In this document: in pieces, positions 40,720 through 49,773 of the stretch
How positions within the stretch are numbered: the first letter of the stretch is position 1
Layout of the letters: the number at the start of each line of letters is the position of its first letter
Assembly: GCA_039933315.1 (NCBI GenBank)
Contig: JBDTOI010000005.1
Span: 1-63,987, forward strand
Source: DASXRU01 sp039933315
GTDB lineage: Bacteria > Acidobacteriota > Blastocatellia > Pyrinomonadales > Pyrinomonadaceae
Direction: 5' to 3'
DNA length: 63,987 nt
Position numbers and translations under genes: made by a program
The notes under the pieces: model-generated
What the model was told of the DNA's origin: nothing
Databases searched by the model: none
What the model saw: only the letters and a program-made list of their open reading frames with translations

Positions 40720-43311
40720 TTACTCCACGCCCACCGGGGCCTCGTCCCAGTCTGCTATTACTTCATGAGCTCGGCCGAGAACGGGACGGGGACGTGCGCC
40801 ATCGGCCTGGCCGATGAATCCTTCGCGCTCCATCACGTCCAGGATTGCCGCAGCGCGGCCATAACCGATACGCAGGCGACGTTGTAGCACGGAGGTTGAG
40901 GCGCGTTTCATCTCGACGCAAATCCGCAGGGCTTCCTCAAACAATTCGTCGCGCTCGCCCTCAGCTTCCTCCAACCCCAGGGCTTCGTCTTCGGACTGCG
41001 TAATGCTTTCGTCATAATCGGGCTGCCATTGCGATTTAATGTGCGTGACGATGCGACCGATTTCCGATTCGTCCACGTATGCACCGTGGACGCGCACGAG
41101 TCGGGAAGTACCCGGCGGCAGAAATAGCATGTCGCCGCGTCCCAAAAGCTGTTCGGCGCCATTGGTGTCGAGAATGGTGCGCGAATCAACTTTCGAAGAT
41201 ACGCGATAGGAAATGCGGGACGGGAAGTTGGCCTTGATAAGTCCGGTGATCACGTCCACTGAAGGTCGTTGCGTGGCCAGCACGAGATGAATACCGACTG
41301 CGCGGGCCATCTGCGCCAGGCGCGTGATTGACTCTTCGACCTCGTGACCGGAAGCCATCATCAGGTCGGCCAGCTCATCGATGATGATTACGATGAAAGG
41401 TAGTGGCTTCCAGGGCTCACCCTGTTCGTCGTAATCCTTAACCGTGTTGCGCCGCAGGATTTCAAGGTTGAATCCATCGATATTACGAACACCCCAACCG
41501 GCCAGTTGTTTATAACGGCGCTCCATCTCACCCACCGCCCAGCGCAGCGAACGGGCAGCCAGCTTGGGATCAGTGATGATCGGAGCGGCCAGATGGGGAA
41601 TGTCTTCGTAAAGACCGAGCTCGAGTCGCTTGGGATCGATCAGGATAAACTTCACTTCATCGGGGCGCGCGTTGTAGAGGATTGAAAGTAAGAGCGCATT
41701 AACGCCTACCGACTTGCCTGCGCCCGTGGTTCCGGCGATCAGCAGGTGCGGCATCTTCGCGAGGTCGGTGACGTAATTCAACCCGTCAATTGTCTTTCCC
41801 AGAGCTATAGTCAGCTTGGAGTTTGACTCCCGGAACGCGCGCGACTCAATTACTTCCCGCAAATGAATAGTCTCGCGGCGTGGGTTCGGCACTTCAATGC
41901 CCACGTGAGGCTTGCCGGGCATGCGATCAATACGGATGGATTCCGCTTTCATGGCGAGGCAAAGATCGTCAACCAGCCCGGTGACCCGCGCGTACTTCAC
42001 ACCCGGATCGGGTTTGAATTCATAGGTAGTAACCACAGGTCCGGGGCAAATGTGTTTGATTTGGCCAGTGACGTTGAACTCGCGGCACTTTTCCGCCAGA
42101 CGGGTGGCCAGATTCAGGAGTTCCTCGTCCGCCTGCTCGCGATGAGGCGGTGGGGCATTGAGAAACTCTACATAAGGGAGTTTGTAGTCGGCGACCTGGG
42201 TCTTAATGATGGGACTGCGAGGTGGTTGCTTCTCGAATGGCAGCTTGGCCGCCGCTGCCTCGGCCTCATCGGCATTTATCCGCTTTACGGCAGCCTCCCT
42301 TACCATTTCCTCGACCACGGCAGCTTCGGCGGCTGGCAGTTTGCTGGTACGCGAGAAGAACGATCGCTTGGACGAAGCGGGGTTTTCCCCAACGCCGGCA
42401 GCACCAGCAGTGGCCGCAGCAGCCTTCTGTCCAATGGTGGTAGTGGAGGTAAAGGATTGCAGCGCAGCCGCCAGTTCCCCATCTTCGCCCATTGTGGCGC
42501 TAGCACGCGCTGAGCCCGCAACTGCATTCGTTGCAGCTCGGCCCGCTACTGCTGGCTCATGATCTTTCATGAACTCGGCGACTCGTTCGGCAGCGCTAAG
42601 ATCCCGCGATTTGAGGTCCACGCGCCCAGCTTCCCGTTCGGCCCGCGCCGCTCGCCGCATCTCGGCGCGCAGATTTGCTTTCTCACTTCGAAGTTCTCGC
42701 CAGGCCCGCACTTTTTCCGGAATGGATCGAAAGTAGGCAAAGCGATTATCGAACATGGCAACGAGGTGTTCGTAGAATCGAGCAAATGAGAAATTTGTCG
42801 CCAGCAACAGTCCGGTAGCGGCGATTGCTATCAGCAGCACCGTGGCCCCCACGGTATTGAGTCCGCTGGCCAGCGCCTGCGCGATTACCGTTCCAGCCAG
42901 ACCTCCGGGATGGAAACTTGAATCAGCCAACGGACGAATATTAGAAAGAGTAAGTAGAGCTGCAGATGCGAGGACCAGCGTGACGAGGCCCACCATGCGT
43001 GACAATGGAGCGTGAATGCGGCGTGTGCGAAAGCGGCGCCAGGCGGCAGCGAGCAGCAACAGCGGCAATAAGTACGCGGCCAGGCCCACGCTTTGAAACG
43101 CCGCCGCGGCCACATTCGCGCCGATTACTCCTACTAGATTGCGAGCTTCGTTCTGGCCTGCTGCATTCCAGGAGGGGTCATTGGGATTGTAAGAAGCCAG
43201 GCAGAGGGCCAGCAGCAGCCCCAAAGCAAAAAGAGCAATCGCTACGATCTCATTACGGCGTGTATTTCTCGGTGCGTCCGCTGATGGCACGTCGGTTTGT
43301 GTTGTTCCCAT
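40720..43311 (-). CDS. ftsK: DNA translocase FtsK/SpoIIIE
   Basis: Septal motor that pumps chromosomal DNA and helps resolve dimers at division. Four N-terminal membrane helices (IVAIALFALGLLLALCLASY, AYLLPLLLLAAAW, LVTLVLASAALLTL, TVGATVLLIAIAATGLLLAT) lead into a charged linker with Ala/Arg/Glu-rich coiled-coil potential. The alpha-beta motor shows Walker A GTTGAGKSVGVNALLL and Walker B FIVIIIDELADLMM. A C-terminal winged-helix gamma domain (STSVLQRRLRIGYGRAAAIL) binds KOPS-type sequence. Length 863 is normal. It follows prfB on the same strand. Confidence 0.95.
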   Translation of the reverse strand: MGTTQTDVPSADAPRNTRRNEIVAIALFALGLLLALCLASYNPNDPSWNAAGQNEARNLVGVIGANVAAAAFQSVGLAAYLLPLLLLAAAWRRFRTRRIHAPLSRMVGLVTLVLASAALLTLSNIRPLADSSFHPGGLAGTVIAQALASGLNTVGATVLLIAIAATGLLLATNFSFARFYEHLVAMFDNRFAYFRSIPEKVRAWRELRSEKANLRAEMRRAARAEREAGRVDLKSRDLSAAERVAEFMKDHEPAVAGRAATNAVAGSARASATMGEDGELAAALQSFTSTTTIGQKAAAATAGAAGVGENPASSKRSFFSRTSKLPAAEAAVVEEMVREAAVKRINADEAEAAAAKLPFEKQPPRSPIIKTQVADYKLPYVEFLNAPPPHREQADEELLNLATRLAEKCREFNVTGQIKHICPGPVVTTYEFKPDPGVKYARVTGLVDDLCLAMKAESIRIDRMPGKPHVGIEVPNPRRETIHLREVIESRAFRESNSKLTIALGKTIDGLNYVTDLAKMPHLLIAGTTGAGKSVGVNALLLSILYNARPDEVKFILIDPKRLELGLYEDIPHLAAPIITDPKLAARSLRWAVGEMERRYKQLAGWGVRNIDGFNLEILRRNTVKDYDEQGEPWKPLPFIVIIIDELADLMMASGHEVEESITRLAQMARAVGIHLVLATQRPSVDVITGLIKANFPSRISYRVSSKVDSRTILDTNGAEQLLGRGDMLFLPPGTSRLVRVHGAYVDESEIGRIVTHIKSQWQPDYDESITQSEDEALGLEEAEGERDELFEEALRICVEMKRASTSVLQRRLRIGYGRAAAILDVMEREGFIGQADGARPRPVLGRAHEVIADWDEAPVGVE

Positions 43312-43402
43312 AGGCTCTCCTGATCAAAGGCTAGAGGCTAGTCAACTTTCACTGGTAACTAACCGTTTGCGTCAGGCTGATAATGGCTTACCGTCTTATC
43401 CA

Positions 43403-44513
43403 TCACGCGGCCCGGCGCGCCAACAGATAGGCCTTAATGAAGTCGTCTATGTCGCCGGCCAGCACTGCATCCACGTTGCCGCGCTCCAATTTTGTGCGCG
43501 TGTCCTTAACCAGCTGATATGGTGCCAGCACATAACTGCGAATCTGAGATCCAAACGAAATGTCCGCCTTATTAGCTTCGAGTTCTGCGGTTTCAGCTTT
43601 ACGCTTCGCCAGTTCAAGTTCGTAGAGACGAGATCGCAGGACTTGCATGGCCACCGCGCGATTCTGGTGCTGCGAACGCTGATTCTGGCACTGCACAACT
43701 ATTCCTGATGGTAAATGCGTAATCCTTACCGCCGAGTCGGTCGTGTTTATGTGCTGACCGCCGGCGCCGGTTGCGCGATATGTATCGACCCGCAGATCCT
43801 TGTCGTTAATCGCCACCTCGATGTCTTCGTCGACTTCGGGATAAACAAACAGGGAAGCAAACGAAGTGTGGCGCCGCGCCGCCTGGTCGAAAGGAGAGAT
43901 GCGCACGAGCCGGTGCACGCCGGCCTCTGCTGATAACAAACCGTATGCGTACTCTCCGGTTACAGTAAATGTAACGTTCTTAAGTCCGGCTTCATCGCCA
44001 GGTTGATAATCAATGATCTCAGTCTTGAAGCCGCGCTGCTCCGCCCATTTCACATACATACGCAAAAGCATTTCAGCCCAATCCTGCGATTCCGTACCGC
44101 CGGCTCCGGGATGAATGGTGCAGATGGCATTGCGAGCGTCGTTCTCGCCGGCGAGCAACATCTCAGCTTCGGCCAGATCCAATTCGTGCCCAAGCCGCTG
44201 TAGAAGTGTCTGGAGTTCCTTCAAAGACTCTTCGTCTTCCTCGGCAAACTCAAATAGGACAGCCGCGTCCGCGATCTGAGATTCAAACTGTTCCTGTCTT
44301 TGAATCTTGCGTTCCAACGCGCTACGCTGCTGCAATAGTTTCTGGGCCGCGTCCTGATTGTTCCAAAACTCGGGTGCGGAAGCCTGGTTTTCGATTCGCT
44401 TCAACTCGTCGCGGCCGGCCGGTACATCAAAGAAACCTCCCGAGCTGTTCGACGCGCGCGCGCAAGTCGTCATACGAGGCTCTTAATTCTTGAGTAGTTA
44501 AAGTTTCGATCAT
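43403..44513 (-). CDS. prfB: Peptide chain release factor 2 (RF2), with programmed +1 frameshift
   Basis: Terminates translation at UGA and UAA. The first frame starts at ATG 44513 (MIETLTTQELRASYDDLRAR, AAAGGAAA upstream) and ends after 28 codons at an in-frame TGA (44429-44427). The rest, from DVPAGRDELKRIENQ, is in the +1 frame to 43403. The junction has the classical autoregulatory slip site CTT-TGA preceded by GGGAGG. The body has the peptidyl-hydrolase GGQ (ATGAGGQHINTTDSAVRIT) and SPFDQAARRHTSFASLFV, which includes the region corresponding to the stop-codon recognition tripeptide. lnt lies 52 bp upstream and ftsK follows. Confidence 0.96.
44427..44441 (-). promoter_or_regulatory. RF2 +1 frameshift signal (internal SD, CTT, TGA)
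   Basis: Reading on the minus strand: GGGAGG, then TTT, CTT and the in-frame TGA. This matches the known bacterial prfB arrangement of an internal Shine-Dalgarno, a CUU slippery codon and a UGA stop. Low RF2 favours slippage and full-length synthesis. Confidence 0.93.
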
Positions 44514-44565
44514 AGTTTCCTTTAAAGCGCTGCCAGCGCGGTCCCGCTCTGAAGACCTTCGCAGG

Positions 44566-46191
44566 TCAGGGTTTCCTTGTGATAACAGTGGCCGCCAGAG
44601 CGAACAGAGTGGCCACGGCGCAGAGAACAACGAACAAATCGCCGTACTTCGTGTAAAAAGTTCGCTCAGTAACCTTACTAACCGCCCAGGTCCTAACCTC
44701 TGGCTGGAATCCGCCGCTTAAGTCCTTTATTTTCCCGTGACGACTGATATGAGCCGTGAGGCCCGTATTAGTGACACGCAATACTGGCCGGTCATTCTCG
44801 ACTGCTCGAAAGATGGCGTTTGCGAGGTGCTGTCGCATTACCGGTGTGGGCCCCAGATAACCGTCGTTCGAAATATTGATCAGCACGCCTGCGCCTTCAT
44901 TAGCGAACGTGCTGGCAATCGAAGGGAACGCTGATTCAAAGCAAATAAAAACTCCCGCACGAGTAGTTCCGACTGGCATTAGAGCGTACCTGTTGCCCGG
45001 TGCAAAGCCTCCTACCAGGGGGGCAATCGCACTCGATCCCGGCACCCAGCGCGGCAGCGGTACGTATTCGCCAAACGGCATTAGACGAATTTTATCATAC
45101 TGCGCAACGAGCCGGCCCTGTTCATTTACCATTAATGCAGAATTGTAACCGCTGCCATCGGGAGACAGCTCGAGTGAATTCAAGAGCAACGAGGTGCGAT
45201 TGCCTGTGGCAAAACCTGTGACCAGATCGCGAAGTTGGGCGTCGTTTCCATAAGTGAAGTTCATCGGCGATTCAGGCCAGATGACTAACCGTGGCAGAGA
45301 GTTCAGATGTACCCCCGCACCGTTATCGATGGGCTCATTACGTTCCAGCTCCTGCAGTCCGCTTCTGCTCAAGGCGATGTGGCGGGCGAGAAGCAAGTCT
45401 GTCTCCTTCTGGCTGCCCACACGTTCCATGGGGACATTTGGCTGCACGGCGACCACGAGGAGGTCGGGCAAAGGCGACTGAGGTTTGAACAAAATAGCGG
45501 GAATCACTATCAGAACTGCAATTATTAACCCGATCATGGTTGTTAGTCGAAATGCGTTCCGCGTTCTCTCTGCCAGAAAATAAGCTATGGCCCCATTCGT
45601 CAGAACAACCAGGAATCCCACCGCATACACTCCGCCCCAACTAGCCGATTGAATCATAGTTGGATGGTAAGCTTGAGAATAACCAATGGCGTTCCACAAC
45701 TGACCAGTCACGCCCAGCCTGGCCCATTCCAGAGAAACCCAAACGAATGGCATAGCGAACAAACCGATCGAGCCCCAGCGCGCGATCAGCCTTGCCAGAA
45801 CCAGACAGCACAGGGCAGGGAAGAGCGCCACCAACATCACCGGTATGAGCAAAAGTGCATATGATATCCGCGCATTAATATGGCCGTAGCGAATCATCGA
45901 ATAGGTGAGCCAGTAACAGCTCCCGTAGAAGAACAGAATTCCCCAGAACCAGCCAAGAATGAACGCCGATCTTGCATGCGGTCGGCGAGCGATCTGGTAG
46001 AGAAGAGGTGTCAGTCCCACCCAGGCCAGGGGCCAAAGTTCGAAACCTGGAAAGGAGAGAATCAGCAGAACCGCCGAGAAAAGAGCTGTGGCAGTTTCCA
46101 GTATTCGAGAGGTGAGCGCATTAGCGCCGGGGCGCAAGATGGCCGACCCGGCAGCACGAGCTGTGACATCAGAGGAAACTACACCGAGCAT
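44566..46191 (-). CDS. lnt: Apolipoprotein N-acyltransferase
   Basis: Adds the third acyl chain to the N-terminal Cys of lipoproteins at the inner membrane. Six to eight N-terminal helices (e.g. LFSAVLLILSFPGFELWPLA, SAFILGWFWGILFFYGSCYW) precede a periplasmic nitrilase-type domain. The catalytic triad is visible: Glu in LVIWPESPMN, Lys in YDKIRLMPFGEYVP and Cys in GVFICFESAFPS. A C-terminal helix (LFVVLCAVATLFALAAT) closes it. The ATG at 46191 is preferred over an in-frame TTG at 46221. prfB follows after 52 bp. Presence of lnt fits a diderm organism with lipoproteins such as the cyclase and ComEA homologues here. Confidence 0.93.
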   Translation of the reverse strand: MLGVVSSDVTARAAGSAILRPGANALTSRILETATALFSAVLLILSFPGFELWPLAWVGLTPLLYQIARRPHARSAFILGWFWGILFFYGSCYWLTYSMIRYGHINARISYALLLIPVMLVALFPALCCLVLARLIARWGSIGLFAMPFVWVSLEWARLGVTGQLWNAIGYSQAYHPTMIQSASWGGVYAVGFLVVLTNGAIAYFLAERTRNAFRLTTMIGLIIAVLIVIPAILFKPQSPLPDLLVVAVQPNVPMERVGSQKETDLLLARHIALSRSGLQELERNEPIDNGAGVHLNSLPRLVIWPESPMNFTYGNDAQLRDLVTGFATGNRTSLLLNSLELSPDGSGYNSALMVNEQGRLVAQYDKIRLMPFGEYVPLPRWVPGSSAIAPLVGGFAPGNRYALMPVGTTRAGVFICFESAFPSIASTFANEGAGVLINISNDGYLGPTPVMRQHLANAIFRAVENDRPVLRVTNTGLTAHISRHGKIKDLSGGFQPEVRTWAVSKVTERTFYTKYGDLFVVLCAVATLFALAATVITRKP

Positions 46192-46221
46192 CGCGCGGAG
46201 TGTAACAAAGTAACTGGCCAA

Positions 46222-46832
46222 ATCGTCATTGTCAGTTGGGTCCCTGCTTTTGATGGTCCTGCGCGGCGAGTTGGCAGTGATTAAGCCTCGCCAAAAACTT
46301 ATTTTTAGAGGAGCTGCTAGTGTGGAGCTAACTTCACCAAATGGTCGGTATTCAGGGTGGAAACGACAGAAATCGTCAGCGGGTAAGTGACAGAATTCGT
46401 CGCGTCAGTGGATCAATCGAGGAGAGCCGAAATGATACGCGCAACCGAAGACGACTTATACCTAAACCATCTGGTATTACTTAGCTTAAGAAAACCCTAA
46501 CAAGAATAAAGGGACCCTAAAATGCGGGAGAACCCAGCCATTTCTGACTGGGTTCCATGTTTCGGGTGGAAGACTGAAGGGATGCTCGGTAGGTGGCTGG
46601 CGCAGCGGCAGGCGGCGCTCAGAGAAGTGATGGCGGCGGGGGCACGTTTCATGTCGTGCTAGCCGACGATTGCTAGAGCACGTTGTGTGCCACAAAGCAA
46701 AAATCTTCTGGAAGCCAGTCGCTATTAGACGTTAGATCGAAAGGCAGTACGGGAGTGTTCAGTTCCAGGGAGGGATGAACTGAATGCGTGATAAGCCACG
46801 AGGCGGAAGCCAGAACTTGAATTACCGGAAAG
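46222..46832. other. 611-bp intergenic region between the lnt and TPR genes
   Basis: It separates two minus-strand operons. Two hairpins are seen: GAACCCAG/CTGGGTTC at 46530-46555 and TTCAGTTC/GAACTGAA at 46758-46784; neither has a strong U-tract on the minus strand, so the terminator of the TPR gene is uncertain. A 22-codon plus-strand frame at 46432 has a good ribosome site. No RNA gene is recognised. Confidence 0.55.
46432..46500 (+). CDS. Possible 22-residue small ORF
   Basis: ATG at 46432 is preceded by GAGGAGAG with 5-base spacing, and the peptide (beginning MIRATEDDLYLNH and ending LSLRKP) stops at 46500. A GAACCCAG hairpin follows 30 bp later, giving a leader-peptide-plus-hairpin look, but no plus-strand gene follows. 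Very short frames with a chance ribosome site are common, so support is weak. Confidence 0.22.
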   Translation: MIRATEDDLYLNHLVLLSLRKP

Positions 46833-48632
46833 TTACTGACGGCCCATTGTAACTTGCCGTTGCAAGGCGATGGCTTCCTGATTATTCGGATCGATGTTTA
46901 TCGCGCTGCTGGCATACTTCACGGCCTCGCCCCGGTCACCGCGCTCGAGAAAAATTCTCCCAAGAAGAATATGCGCGTCAATCAAGTGGGAATCCCAAAA
47001 GATTGCTGATCGTAAAGCTGCAATGGCAGATTCCTGTTCACCACGACGTTGATTGATTCGCCCACTCAAAAGAAACGCTTCAGCATTCGTAGGTTCAAAC
47101 ATCAAAACTCGGGCAATCTCAGGCAAGGCTTCGTCATCGCGGCCCGCCTGGTAAAGCTCGCGAGCTTTGGCGAGCATGTCCTGGGTGCTGGCGGCTCGGG
47201 CGGCTTCGGCATTCGCCGCCATTCTTCGCTGGAGGTCGGAAATGTCGTCTTGATTAAGAATCTCGCGCACACGTAAAGACAGTGCGGGAGTGGTTTGTGA
47301 TTTCTGCCACTCTGTTTGCCACTTCGCGTAAGCCGCCTGCAGATTCCGGCGGGCTTGATTGTCGGCGGCAGTGGCAGCTTCCATGCGGTTAGTACGCTCC
47401 AGAGCCTTCGCGAGAATGAAGTAGGCCTGACCGTCCCTCTGGTCCATGGCAATTACTTTCTGTAATTGCTCGGCGGCCTCCGCGTGTTTTCCCGAAAGGA
47501 ATAGGCTGTAACCGTAATTAAATTGCACCATCGGATCATCCGGAGAGGATTCGGCTGCTCGAGCCAGTAGCCCGACTCCCTGGCTCAAAAGCCGTGCATG
47601 CTCCTCCGCCTTCTTCTCCACACGGGCTGCTTGTACCGCTGCTGCACCGGCGTTGTTATAGACACCCACTAAAGGCATCTCGGAAGACAAGGGCACCAGC
47701 GCTGCGAGAGCTCTGCTTAAATCGCCCAATCGCCAATACGCCAGTCCCGCATAAAATTGTGCTTCACCATAATGGGAATCCTTCTTCTCCAGCATGGTGA
47801 GATACTCTGCGGCTTCTTTCCACTTCTTTGACGCTATGTAGTACTGGCCTAACTCGAACGCTGCTTGCGGATAGACAGCCTTATCGTTTTCCTTCGCGTA
47901 GAGATGCATTGCGTTCTTCAAGTACACCTCTCGTTTGGGATCAAGTGAGCTGGTCTGCACGCCTTTGACATAGGCCTCAAAGGCCATGGGGGGAATCTTG
48001 GTAGCTTCTTCGATGAGATTGTTCTGTGAGAAGGGAAGTGACTTATCGCGCTGCGATAGTATCTGATACGCGAGCCGGCCTTGCATTGTTTGCAGCGTCG
48101 CGATACCCCCGCCGAAGTCGTAAACGCGCGGCGCCCAGCTCCCCTCGAATACATCCCCAATCATACGTCCTTCGTTGACTTTCACCACTCGTGCTTCGCC
48201 TAATACCGAGGCGGGCATCACGGTCTTATCGCCCCTTTCTTTGGACTGCCCGTCTGATTGCTGTTCCTGGGGCGGCGTTACGCTGTAGGTCCCCACTACA
48301 ATCATTGTTGCCTTCGCTTCGCGGGCGAGCTTGATGGCAGTAGCACGCGACGGCAGTACCGTCAGGGGAAGCCGTAATCTCTGATATGCAAGGGCGCGCT
48401 CATCACCGGAAATGACATGAAGTCCAGGTTTGTTCAGTAGCGCCGCCAGAGAGTCGGCAAAACTTTCGCCCACCCAGTTGTACTCGGGGAAGTTCGAGGT
48501 GTTCTCAAAGGGAAGAACAAGGACCAGGTCGCTCGCCGGAGCAGCCTGGGCGGCGATGCCGCCACACAACCAGCATTGGGCAAGAATTATAGCCAGCACC
48601 AAACTTGCACTTTTTATCTTCTTCGCAAACAT
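46833..48632 (-). CDS. Exported TPR-repeat protein
   Basis: A signal peptide (SASLVLAIILAQCWLCGGIA) is followed by a region resembling the periplasmic TolB-N/CsgG-like fold (LVLVLPFENTSNFPEYNWVG, SFADSLAALLNKPGLHVISG, AKATMIVVGTYSVTP). Many TPR motifs fill residues 210-590 (KWKEAAEYLTMLEKKDSHYG, KHAEAAEQLQKVIAMDQRDG, RGEAVKYASSAINIDPNNQE). The combination is widespread in Acidobacteriota and is probably a periplasmic assembly or scaffold protein. No catalytic motif. Confidence 0.82.
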   Translation of the reverse strand: MFAKKIKSASLVLAIILAQCWLCGGIAAQAAPASDLVLVLPFENTSNFPEYNWVGESFADSLAALLNKPGLHVISGDERALAYQRLRLPLTVLPSRATAIKLAREAKATMIVVGTYSVTPPQEQQSDGQSKERGDKTVMPASVLGEARVVKVNEGRMIGDVFEGSWAPRVYDFGGGIATLQTMQGRLAYQILSQRDKSLPFSQNNLIEEATKIPPMAFEAYVKGVQTSSLDPKREVYLKNAMHLYAKENDKAVYPQAAFELGQYYIASKKWKEAAEYLTMLEKKDSHYGEAQFYAGLAYWRLGDLSRALAALVPLSSEMPLVGVYNNAGAAAVQAARVEKKAEEHARLLSQGVGLLARAAESSPDDPMVQFNYGYSLFLSGKHAEAAEQLQKVIAMDQRDGQAYFILAKALERTNRMEAATAADNQARRNLQAAYAKWQTEWQKSQTTPALSLRVREILNQDDISDLQRRMAANAEAARAASTQDMLAKARELYQAGRDDEALPEIARVLMFEPTNAEAFLLSGRINQRRGEQESAIAALRSAIFWDSHLIDAHILLGRIFLERGDRGEAVKYASSAINIDPNNQEAIALQRQVTMGRQ

Positions 48633-48799
48633 TATTATTCCTTAAATGAGACATGGGGGGCGTACTTGGATGCCCTTATCATAGCAGCGGTTGGTTAATG
48701 ACGCATCGATCCGGCGGAATCCTCAGTGAATAGCCCGGAAATCGAGGAACCTGCCCATTTCGCAGTTCGGCGGTCGTGGGTAGATGGGTTTTCTACGCC

Positions 48800-49681
48800 T
48801 TATTTGCTCCACTTACCTAATGTCTTCAGCAGCGCGTCCAAACGTTCGGCCCATAAATTAAGATCGAAGTTTTGGGGGTCGTCGTGGGCGTTGAGAATGC
48901 CGGCGTCAACTGCGGCATGGTATGCCGGAATCAGCCATTCGCCCCGCCTGATACTCGCGGCAACGTAGATCAAAGCCAGCCGATCAATTTGTGCTTCAAA
49001 GAATCCGGGCATCGGAGCGATCGCATCATTGCCACTTTTCCCCGCAGGGTCCGTACGCCGCGGCTGAACCAGTTCCACATGAAGCTGGAGTCCTTTGGCC
49101 GACTCCTTTAAGCGATCGCGCGCGAATTTTGTCCCGAAACGTTTATCCGGTAGCGGGTAGCCAAATTCAACAGCTGTCGCGGAATCGCCCACTCTGTTGA
49201 TGAAGACATGCGCCACCTTTGTGTTGCTCCATCTCTTTTGTAAATCGTTCCATTCCCAGGTAGCGTCATTAATGTTGGCTGGAAATGGCTTCTCCAGGTA
49301 ATTAGGAGTGCTGACATCGTGGATAATGAAGTACCGCGCCGGAACAATTCTTCCGTCAGGTAATTTCGCGGACGAAAGTGGTTCATCAAGCGAACCGCCT
49401 AGATTGGCCTCGGCGATGTTGTGCGCAGCAAGATAACGCCGCAAGTCTGCCCTGGCGATCCTTACTCGCCTACCAACGATATCTGTGAGGGGACGGGGTA
49501 GTTTCTGACTCGGAGGGCCGAGCTGGCCGCCTCGCAGTACCGGTCGCAACAGGCATGTTGACTGCTCGACGGCGGTTCCCACGAAGCTCATCGAAGGTTC
49601 ATCGAATGGGCAAGGTGCTTGTGCGAGCACTCTGGTGGCCGCACCAAGCAGCCCAAGTACAATTAGTATCCTCAATCCCAC
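48800..49681 (-). CDS. Exported hypothetical protein
   Basis: Not recognised with confidence. Start is placed at GTG 49681 because GGGGAG lies four bases upstream and a signal peptide then follows (LRILIVLGLLGAATRVLAQ); the frame is open to 49753. Notable blocks are ADLRRYLAAHNIAEANLGGS, ARYFIIHDVSTPNY, and FINRVGDSATAVEFGYPLP. FIIHDVS-like strings occur in amidase-2 (peptidoglycan recognition) proteins, but other ligands are not obvious, so I do not assign that function. The C-terminus (AVDAGILNAHDDPQNFDLNL) looks conserved and folded. Lies just downstream of the GGDEF-EAL gene. Confidence 0.7.
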   Translation of the reverse strand: MGLRILIVLGLLGAATRVLAQAPCPFDEPSMSFVGTAVEQSTCLLRPVLRGGQLGPPSQKLPRPLTDIVGRRVRIARADLRRYLAAHNIAEANLGGSLDEPLSSAKLPDGRIVPARYFIIHDVSTPNYLEKPFPANINDATWEWNDLQKRWSNTKVAHVFINRVGDSATAVEFGYPLPDKRFGTKFARDRLKESAKGLQLHVELVQPRRTDPAGKSGNDAIAPMPGFFEAQIDRLALIYVAASIRRGEWLIPAYHAAVDAGILNAHDDPQNFDLNLWAERLDALLKTLGKWSK

Positions 49682-49773
49682 ACGTCTCCCCAGAGGACAT
49701 CGCCTGGTGAACAGACATGGGCACGGTTGATAAACCCTTGCTGCCAGTGACAATCGAACAGACTGTCGCTCTT

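Noticed and set aside
41863..42513. 216-residue plus-strand frame inside ftsK
   Set aside because: Antisense shadow of the FtsK coding sequence, which has clear Walker motifs on the minus strand.
48800..49681. Assignment of the unknown exported protein as an N-acetylmuramoyl amidase
   Set aside because: Only the FIIHDVS string resembles the amidase-2 family; the other zinc ligands cannot be placed.
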